5,589 nucleotides of DNA from Actinomycetes bacterium (GTDB lineage: Bacteria > Actinomycetota > Acidimicrobiia > Acidimicrobiales > Microtrichaceae), in the NCBI GenBank assembly GCA_023423215.1, contig JAFAFZ010000605.1, forward strand, positions 1 through 5,589, given 5' to 3'. Positions 1 to 5,589 of the stretch are shown here, one piece after another (within the stretch, counting starts at the first letter, position 1; every line of letters begins with the position of its first letter). The notes under the pieces are model-generated. The model was given only the letters and a program-made list of their open reading frames with translations, had not been told where the DNA came from and did no database searches. Position numbers and translations under genes: made by a program.

Positions 1-1373
<1,373 letters not shown>

Positions 1374-1380
1374 GCGCCGA

Positions 1381-1385
1381 CCTCC
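1381..1385 (-). promoter_or_regulatory. Shine-Dalgarno of zwf
   Basis: The minus strand reads GGAGG here, followed by 7 nt and then GTG. This perfect SD at ideal spacing decides the GTG start of the dehydrogenase, which has no ATG alternative. Confidence 0.75.
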
Positions 1386-1447
1386 GTCGTGGCGAGCGGG
1401 AAGGGCGTGGGTGGCCGGCGAGCGTCCATGGGCGGCGTCCTACCCGC

Positions 1448-1453
1448 GATACT
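1448..1453 (+). promoter_or_regulatory. Putative -10 box for a leaderless mRNA of the redox-protein gene
   Basis: GATACT matches TATAAT at four of six positions and ends 6 nt before the ATG at 1460, the distance expected if transcription starts at the A of the start codon. There is no SD upstream of that ATG. No convincing -35 hexamer is visible 16-19 bp upstream. Confidence 0.4.
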
Positions 1454-1459
1454 TGCCCG

Positions 1460-3133
1460 ATGAACCCGGTCATCCTGCTGGTCTCGGACGGCAACGCGCA
1501 GCTCCTGCTCATCGAGTTCAGCCGCTACCAGCGCGAGTACGAGGTGCGCGTCGTGCGCAGCGTCGACGAGGTGACGGCGGCGGGGCAGGAGTGCCTGGAC
1601 ACCGGTCGCCGCCTCGCGATGGTCGTGGCGGACTCCTCGCTCTACGACACCGATCAGCTGGACGTCGCCGACGGCATGGTCGGCCAGCTGCACGAGTGGC
1701 GCCAGGCGCTGCCCACCGCCCGCATCGTGGTGGTCGCTCCCTTCGAACGGTTCCTCGGCGACAGCGCCCGCCTGCGGACCGCACAGGCGAAGGGCAAGTT
1801 CGACGCGCTGATGCTGACGCCACGCGGCGCTCGCGACGAGGAGTTCCACACGGCGGTCACCGAGCTGCTCTCGGACTGGGGATCGACGGTGGTCGACCCC
1901 GAGGTCGAGGCGGTGCGCATCGTCGGCGACCCGGACGACCTGCTGACGCTGCAGCTGCGCGACCTGCTGGTGCGCATGGGCATGCCGCACCGCGTGCACG
2001 ACCCCGAGTCGCCCGTCGGCCAGGAGATCATCGCGGCGTACGACGGCCCGCCGACGCTGCCGCTGGTCGACGTCCTGACCCGTGGCGTCGTCGCGGTGAG
2101 CTCGGTCCGTGAGCTGGCTGCGGCCTTCTACGGCCGCCCGGACGAGATCGACCAGGACACGATCTTCGACCTCTGCATCGTCGGCGCCGGCCCCGCAGGG
2201 CTGGGCGCCGCGGTGTACGGCGCGTCCGAGGGGCTGAGCACCGTCGTGCTCGAGGCCGAGGCGATCGGCGGACAGGCGGGCACCAGCTCGATGATCCGCA
2301 ACTACCTGGGCTTCCCCCGTGGCATCTCCGGGATGCGGCTGGCGCAGCGGGCGCGCCTGCAGGCGACCCGCTTCGGCACGCGCTTCATCACCGGGTGGGA
2401 CGTGAGCGGCCTCACCCCCACGCGTGAGGGCCAGCCGCACGTCGTGCACACCGACGGCGGTGACGTGCGTGCCTGCGCCGTCGTCATCGCCACCGGGGCC
2501 GCGTACCGCAAGCTGGCCGTGCCCGGGATCGAGGAGCTGACCGGACGAGGGGTGTTCTACGGCAGCGCCATGACCTCGGCGCGCGAGATGGAGGGTCTCG
2601 ACGTCGTCGTGGTCGGAGGTGGCAACTCGGCGGGCCAGGCGGCGCTGCACCTGGCGCGCTTCGCCCGTTCGGTGACGATCGCCGTGCGTCGCGACGGGCT
2701 GCACGAGACGATGTCCCGCTACCTCATCGACGAGATCGACTACAACGCCCGCGTCGAGGTGCGCCCGTGCTGCGAGGTCGTCGACGGCGGCGGCGCAGCA
2801 CGGCTGGAGTGGCTGGACGTGCGCGACACGAACACCGGCGAGGTCGAGCGGCGCACCTGCGGCGGGCTGTTCCTGCTGATCGGTGCCGACCCCCGCTGCG
2901 AGTGGCTGCCGCCCGCGCTCAACCTGGACGAGAAGGGCTTCGTGCTGACCGGCCGTGACGTCCCCCAGGAGCACTGGGTCGACGGCCTCCCGCCCGAGAG
3001 CCTGGCGACGTCGGTCCCGGGCGTCTTCGCCGTCGGCGACGTGCGTGCCGGTTCGATGAAGCGCGTCGCGGCGGCCAGCGGTGAGGGGTCCTCGGTCGTG
3101 CCGCTGGTGCACCAGTACCTCGAGACGCTCTGA
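1460..3133 (+). CDS. Fused receiver / glutaredoxin-like / thioredoxin-reductase-like FAD-NADPH oxidoreductase
   Basis: This 557-residue cytosolic flavoprotein has three parts. Residues 1-140 resemble a response-regulator receiver: strand ILLVSD with Asp10 and strand AMVVADSS with Asp58 at the phospho-acceptor place. The conserved Lys before Pro is Thr120 and the usual Ser/Thr of the fourth strand is Ala93, so it may be a pseudo-receiver. Residues about 150-225 look like a glutaredoxin/thioredoxin-fold spacer without CxxC. Residues 236-557 are the reductase: FAD site GAGPAGLGAA (242-251), GGQAGTSS (270-277), NADPH site VVVGGGNSAGQAA (383-395) followed by RR at 410-411, and the FAD-closing GVFAVGDV (521-528). 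The redox CxxC of true thioredoxin reductases, expected near 365-372, is replaced by GVFYGSAM. The fused response regulator/thioredoxin-disulfide reductase family is known, but electron acceptors are poorly defined. It is divergent from zwf, a likely NADPH source. No SD precedes the ATG. Confidence 0.92.
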   Translation: MNPVILLVSDGNAQLLLIEFSRYQREYEVRVVRSVDEVTAAGQECLDTGRRLAMVVADSSLYDTDQLDVADGMVGQLHEWRQALPTARIVVVAPFERFLGDSARLRTAQAKGKFDALMLTPRGARDEEFHTAVTELLSDWGSTVVDPEVEAVRIVGDPDDLLTLQLRDLLVRMGMPHRVHDPESPVGQEIIAAYDGPPTLPLVDVLTRGVVAVSSVRELAAAFYGRPDEIDQDTIFDLCIVGAGPAGLGAAVYGASEGLSTVVLEAEAIGGQAGTSSMIRNYLGFPRGISGMRLAQRARLQATRFGTRFITGWDVSGLTPTREGQPHVVHTDGGDVRACAVVIATGAAYRKLAVPGIEELTGRGVFYGSAMTSAREMEGLDVVVVGGGNSAGQAALHLARFARSVTIAVRRDGLHETMSRYLIDEIDYNARVEVRPCCEVVDGGGAARLEWLDVRDTNTGEVERRTCGGLFLLIGADPRCEWLPPALNLDEKGFVLTGRDVPQEHWVDGLPPESLATSVPGVFAVGDVRAGSMKRVAAASGEGSSVVPLVHQYLETL

Positions 3134-3148
3134 CGCCGCAGCTACGGT
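3120..3148 (+). promoter_or_regulatory. Putative promoter for leaderless racemase mRNA
   Basis: The -10-like TACGGT (3143-3148, fits TANNNT) ends 7 nt before the ATG at 3156. A -35-like TCGAGA (3120-3125, four of six to TTGACA) sits 17 bp upstream, inside the last codons of the preceding gene. The ATG has no SD, so a transcript starting at the ATG is the simplest reading. Inferred by pattern only. Confidence 0.4.
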
Positions 3149-3155
3149 CGGCGGC

Positions 3156-3852
3156 ATGCGCACCATCGGGCTGCTGGGTTGCATGAGCTGGGTGTCCACC
3201 GCCCACTACTACGAGCTGGTCAACCGCGACGTCGCCGAACGTCGAGGCGGACCACTGCGCCCCGATGGTGATCTGGCAGACCGACTTCGACGCCGTCACC
3301 ACGCTGCAACGAGCAGGGGACTGGGAGCGTGCCGGCGAGCTGCTCGCCGAGGGCGCCGAGGCGCTGGTGCGGGCGGGTGCCGAGGTCGTCGGCATCGGCG
3401 CGAACACGATGCACCTGGTCGCGGAGGCCGTGGAGGCGGCGCTCGGCGACGCCCGGCTGGTGCACCTCGTCGACGTGGTGCGGGACGAGTGCCACCGACT
3501 CGGCGTGCGCCGGCTCGGCCTGCTCGGCACCGCCTACACGATGGAGTCGCCCTCGCTCTACCCGCCACGCCTGCGTGACGCCGGCATCGAGGTGGTCGTC
3601 CCGGGCGCGGCGGACCGCGCCGAGGTGCAGCGGATCACCTTCGAGGAGCTCATCCGCGACCAAGTGCTGGACACCTCGGTCGCCGGCTTCCGGCGGATCG
3701 CGCAGGACCTGGTGGAGGCGGGAGCGGACGGTGTGGTGCTCGCGTGCACCGAGCACGGCGCCCTGCTCGCCGACGGCGACCTGGGGGACACGCCGGTGCT
3801 CGACAGCACCGTGCTGCACGCCCGGGCGCTCGTCGACGCGTCGATGGCCTGA
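3156..3852 (+). pseudogene. Aspartate/glutamate racemase family (YgeA-type), frameshifted
   Basis: The family interconverts L- and D-acidic amino acids without cofactor. The start at 3156 gives MRTIGLLGCMSW and an AERRGG stretch, the family N-terminus, but this frame then becomes nonsense (stop at 3576-3578). Homology resumes one frame over at DHCAPMVIWQTDF and continues to LDSTVLHAR and the stop at 3850-3852. The span of 697 bp is one base more than a multiple of three: one base extra or two missing near 3235-3256. Rejoined, it would be about 232 residues, near E. coli YgeA's roughly 230. Read alone, the second frame starts at ATG 3265 (195 residues), lacks the N-terminal substrate loop and has no good SD. 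The second catalytic Cys is present (LACTE, codon 3745-3747), but the first catalytic position is Ala (GANTMH, codon 3400-3402). The frame break may be a sequencing error, as GC3 stays high on both sides. It starts 22 bp after the redox gene. Confidence 0.8.
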
Positions 3853-3860
3853 CGCGCGAA

Positions 3861-3883
3861 CTCGTTGCGCCCATCGGGACGAG
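3861..3883. other. Bulged inverted repeat in racemase-phzF spacer
   Basis: CTCGT (3861-3865) pairs with ACGAG (3879-3883), and the inner CCC (3870-3872) pairs with GGG (3876-3878), leaving a 4-nt bulge on the left side and a 3-nt loop. It could be a weak terminator of the racemase transcript or an operator near the next start. With no U-tract and only 8 pairs, it may be chance in such GC-rich DNA. Confidence 0.22.
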
Positions 3884-3895
3884 CTCCGACACACT
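3865..3895 (+). promoter_or_regulatory. Putative promoter for leaderless PhzF-family mRNA
   Basis: TTGCGC (3865-3870) resembles a -35, and CACACT (3890-3895, NANNNT) ends 6 nt before the ATG at 3902. The 19-bp spacer is long, so this is weaker than the racemase promoter. No SD lies in front of the ATG. The same start geometry as the two upstream genes is the main support. Confidence 0.3.
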
Positions 3896-3901
3896 GGCCT
3901 G

Positions 3902-4747
3902 ATGGAGCGACGCTTCCGACAGGTCGACGTGTTCGGTTCGGGCCCGTTCTCGGGCAACCCGGTCGCGGTGGTGCTCGACGCCGAGGGCCTCGACGACGAG
4001 TCGATGCGGGCGTTCTCGGTCTGGTCGAACCTGTCGGAGTGCACCTTCGTGCTGCCGCCGACGGCCGAGGGCGCCGACTACCGCGTGCGGATCTTCAGCC
4101 TGCGCACCGAGCTCCCCTTCGCGGGGCACCCGACGCTCGGCACCGCACGTGCATGGCTCGACGCCGGCGGCGTGCCGACGACCCCGGGTCTCGTGGTGCA
4201 GGAGTGCGGCATCGGCCTGGTGCCGGTGCGGCTCGACGGCGAGCTGCTGTCGTTCGCCGCGCCGCCCCGCGTGCGGTCCGGACCGGTCGAGCCCGAGCTG
4301 CTGGAGCGTGCGATCGACGTACTCGGGGTCGATCTGGACGAGGTGGTCGACGCCGAGTGGCTGGACAACGGTCCCGGGTGGATCGGCGTGCTGCTGGCCG
4401 ACGCCGAGGCCGTCCTGGCGGTGGACCCCGACGCCTCGGGCCACCCCGGCCGCTGGGACCTCGGTGTGATCGGACCCTCGCCCGACGGTGCCGGGACCGC
4501 GTTCGAGCTCCGGGCCTTCTTCACCGAGGGCGGCACCGCACTGCGCGAGGACCCCGTCACGGGCAGCCTGAACGCCGCGGCGGCGCAGTGGCTGCTGTCG
4601 TCCGGGCGTGCGTCGTCGCCCTACGTCGCCGCGCAGGGCACCGCGCTCGGGCGCGCCGGCCGCGTGCACGTCTTGCGCGAGGACGACGACATCTGGGTCG
4701 GCGGCCGGACCGACGTCGCGATCCGCGGCTCGATCGGGATCGACTGA
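3902..4747 (+). CDS. PhzF-family isomerase
   Basis: The 281-residue protein has the PhzF/diaminopimelate-epimerase-like fold, a normal length for the family (about 260-300). Seen: N-terminal QVDVFGSGPFSGNP (7-20); NLSECTF with Glu46 at the family's catalytic acid position; ELPFAGHPTLG (70-80) from the first half; and EDPVTGS (216-222) with Asp217 opening the second half. The founding PhzF isomerises trans-2,3-dihydro-3-hydroxyanthranilate in phenazine synthesis, but most members are unassigned and no other phenazine genes are visible, so a phenazine role is not supported. The ATG at 3902 is chosen because the family N-terminus follows it directly; no SD is visible. It lies 49 bp after a racemase-family gene, and both families move protons on amino-acid-like substrates without cofactor, so amino-acid stereochemistry or catabolism is a guess from context. 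Confidence 0.9.
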   Translation: MERRFRQVDVFGSGPFSGNPVAVVLDAEGLDDESMRAFSVWSNLSECTFVLPPTAEGADYRVRIFSLRTELPFAGHPTLGTARAWLDAGGVPTTPGLVVQECGIGLVPVRLDGELLSFAAPPRVRSGPVEPELLERAIDVLGVDLDEVVDAEWLDNGPGWIGVLLADAEAVLAVDPDASGHPGRWDLGVIGPSPDGAGTAFELRAFFTEGGTALREDPVTGSLNAAAAQWLLSSGRASSPYVAAQGTALGRAGRVHVLREDDDIWVGGRTDVAIRGSIGID

Positions 4748-4814
4748 GCCCGAGGTCCGATCGGGGCACGGCCGATGCGCGTCTGCGCGGCGCAGGTCGG
4801 GGTACGCAGGCTCG

Positions 4815-4829
4815 GCGCCGCTTCGGCGC
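4815..4829. terminator. Small perfect hairpin after the PhzF-family gene
   Basis: GCGCCG and CGGCGC pair perfectly around a CTT loop, about 70 bp after the stop codon and 25 bp before the next start. There is no T-run, so it is either a GC-type terminator for the PhzF-family transcript or a structure in the leader of the following gene. In high-GC DNA, chance is also possible. Confidence 0.3.
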
Positions 4830-4845
4830 GTCGGTCGGACCACCC

Positions 4846-4851
4846 GGAGGA
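4846..4851 (+). promoter_or_regulatory. Shine-Dalgarno of the acidic-tail membrane protein gene
   Basis: GGAGGA lies 3 nt before the ATG at 4855. It is the only strong SD on the plus strand at a gene start here, in contrast to the three upstream genes, and it fixes the start. Confidence 0.75.
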
Positions 4852-4854
4852 ACC

Positions 4855-5376
4855 ATGGACAGGACGCGGACGTTGGGCGTGGCGATGGGCGTGATCAGAG
4901 CGGGGGTCGGGGGCGCGCTGCTCGTCGCGCCGCGCTGGGCGGGACGCATCTGGGTCGGCTCGGATGCCGACGGCGACGGCACGGTGGTCTTCGCCCGTGC
5001 GATCGGGGCGCGAGACGTCGTGCTGGGCGCCTCGACGCTCGCCGCGGTGTCGTCGCGCCAGCAGACGACGTGGATGCTGCGCGCCGGCGTCGCGGCGGAT
5101 CTCGCCGACGCGGGCGCCACGCTCCTCGCCTGGCAGCACCTGGACGGCCGGCGTCGGGTCGCCATGCCGCTGATCGCTGCGTCCGTCGGTGGCCTCGGCG
5201 CCTTCGCTGCCGCGCTGGCGCAGGCCGCCGATCAGGAGGACGAGCCGATGGTCGACGACGACACGCCCGTGCCGGGCGGTCGCGTGGACGGCGATGGCGT
5301 CGCCGACGACGCGGGGACCGATGGCGAGCTCGACGACGATCTGGCGATGCTGCCGGAGGTGCAGGACTGGGCGTGA
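4855..5376 (+). CDS. Small predicted membrane protein with acidic C-terminal tail, unknown function
   Basis: A 173-residue protein I do not recognise with certainty. Hydrophobic stretches fall at about residues 7-26, 45-66, 76-93 and 103-122, suggesting up to four short membrane helices; they are Gly/Ala-rich with several charged residues, so topology is uncertain. The pattern of a LLVAPRWAGRIW stretch followed by ARAIGARDVVLG resembles small actinobacterial membrane proteins of the DUF4267 type (from memory, tentative). Residues 126-173 form a hydrophilic tail with 18 Asp/Glu and a single Arg, ending in DWA; such a tail would be intrinsically disordered and could bind cations or a basic partner. 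The start is supported by GGAGGA just upstream. It lies 107 bp after the PhzF-family gene, so it is probably a separate unit. Confidence 0.75.
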   Translation: MDRTRTLGVAMGVIRAGVGGALLVAPRWAGRIWVGSDADGDGTVVFARAIGARDVVLGASTLAAVSSRQQTTWMLRAGVAADLADAGATLLAWQHLDGRRRVAMPLIAASVGGLGAFAAALAQAADQEDEPMVDDDTPVPGGRVDGDGVADDAGTDGELDDDLAMLPEVQDWA

Positions 5377-5409
5377 GTGAGCGGCGCGGGCGGGCCGGGC
5401 TCCTGTGAC

Positions 5410-5426
5410 GGCCCCGGACCGGGGCC
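5410..5426. terminator. GC-rich hairpin between convergent genes
   Basis: GGCCCCG and CGGGGCC form a perfect 7-bp stem around a GAC loop, 33 bp after the plus-strand stop and 14 bp beyond the minus-strand stop at 5441. Its position between convergent ends suits a bidirectional terminator. No T-tract follows on either side, so an intrinsic mechanism is uncertain. Confidence 0.45.
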
Positions 5427-5440
5427 CGGGTGCTGCCGTG

Positions 5441-5589
5441 TCAGTCAGCGACGGTCGACGGCGCGCACTCGGGCGCCGCCATCGCGCTCGTGCGCTCCAG
5501 TGCGTCGATCCGCTCGTCGAGCGTGGCGGCTGCCCCGGAGCCGGCGCGAGCGGCGCGTCCCGCGACGACGGCCGCGGCGGCGGACGTGC
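5441..5589 (-). CDS. C-terminal fragment of an unidentified protein
   Basis: An open minus-strand frame enters from the right edge and ends at TGA (5441-5443), giving 48 residues. It has an Ala/Gly/Arg-rich stretch, then TLDERIDALER, a short charged amphipathic helix that could be coiled coil, then an APECAPSTVAD end. Third positions are nearly all G or C, as in the other genes, and a hairpin sits just past the stop; both support real coding. There is too little to name a family. It converges with the acidic-tail protein gene. Confidence 0.55.
   Translation of the reverse strand, partial: TSAAAAVVAGRAARAGSGAAATLDERIDALERTSAMAAPECAPSTVAD

Larger units (their letters stand above)
1374..1459. 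promoter_or_regulatory. Divergent intergenic region between zwf and the redox-protein gene
   Basis: These 86 bp separate two genes transcribed away from each other, so both promoters should lie here or inside the opposite gene. The zwf side has an SD; the other side has none but carries a GATACT box close to the start codon. I see no clear operator palindrome. A short minus-strand reading frame (ATG at 1429) ends in a stop that overlaps the zwf GTG. Shared regulation of an NADPH producer and an NADPH consumer is inference from the arrangement. Confidence 0.5.

Noticed and set aside
3156..3578. Programmed +1 frameshift in the racemase gene
   Set aside because: No recognisable slippery site with an in-frame stop at the junction; the zero frame continues for over 100 codons past the loss of homology.
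3265..3852. Racemase as an intact 195-residue gene starting at ATG 3265
   Set aside because: It would lack the conserved GLLGxMSW N-terminus, which is present just upstream in another frame, and it has no well-placed SD. A frame break explains the data better.
3902..4747. Phenazine biosynthesis gene
   Set aside because: Only the broad PhzF family is supported; no other phenazine genes are visible and most family members have other or unknown roles.
3650..4843. Minus-strand open frame of 397 codons opposite the PhzF-family gene
   Set aside because: Antisense of a clear PhzF-family coding region, with no family motifs and shadow-like composition.
3865..5376. One long plus-strand frame of 503 codons joining the phzF region and the last plus-strand gene
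   Set aside because: Its first two thirds are an out-of-frame reading of the PhzF-family gene (Arg-rich nonsense). Only the part from 4855, with its own SD, is credible.

Overview
The window is very GC-rich, and the third positions of every credible gene are almost saturated with G or C. Together with three genes that lack a Shine-Dalgarno and look leaderless, an actinobacterial zwf-type G6PD, and a fused receiver/thioredoxin-reductase-like protein, this suggests a high-GC actinomycetote chromosome. The genus cannot be read from this fragment. I see no tRNA, rRNA, CRISPR array, IS element or phage gene.

Layout from left to right: (1) Positions 1-1373, minus strand, carry a glucose-6-phosphate dehydrogenase (zwf) that runs off the left edge and lacks only its extreme C-terminus. 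(2) An 86-bp divergent spacer holds the zwf Shine-Dalgarno and a putative -10 box for the opposite gene. (3) Positions 1460-3133, plus strand, encode a three-part redox protein: a degenerate response-regulator receiver, a glutaredoxin-like spacer domain, and a FAD/NADPH thioredoxin-reductase-like module without the CxxC pair. (4) Positions 3156-3852, plus, hold an Asp/Glu racemase (YgeA-type) gene whose reading frame is broken near 3235-3256. (5) Positions 3902-4747, plus, encode a PhzF-family isomerase. (6) Positions 4855-5376, plus, encode a small predicted membrane protein with a highly acidic tail. (7) A short convergent spacer with a GC hairpin follows. (8) Positions 5441-5589, minus, hold the C-terminal end of an unidentified protein.

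How the genes could work together: zwf makes NADPH and the divergently transcribed flavoprotein probably consumes it, so a shared control region is plausible, though this is inference. The next two plus-strand genes belong to cofactor-independent isomerase/racemase families that act on amino acids or related acids. The spacing is close (22 and 49 bp), but each gene has its own promoter-like box at leaderless distance, so they may be separate transcripts.

No obviously new multi-gene system is visible. The most interesting theme is that several proteins depart from their family's key residues. G6PD has Leu where two substrate-site lysines are expected. The receiver lacks its lysine. The reductase lacks CxxC. 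The racemase lacks the first catalytic residue and is frameshifted.
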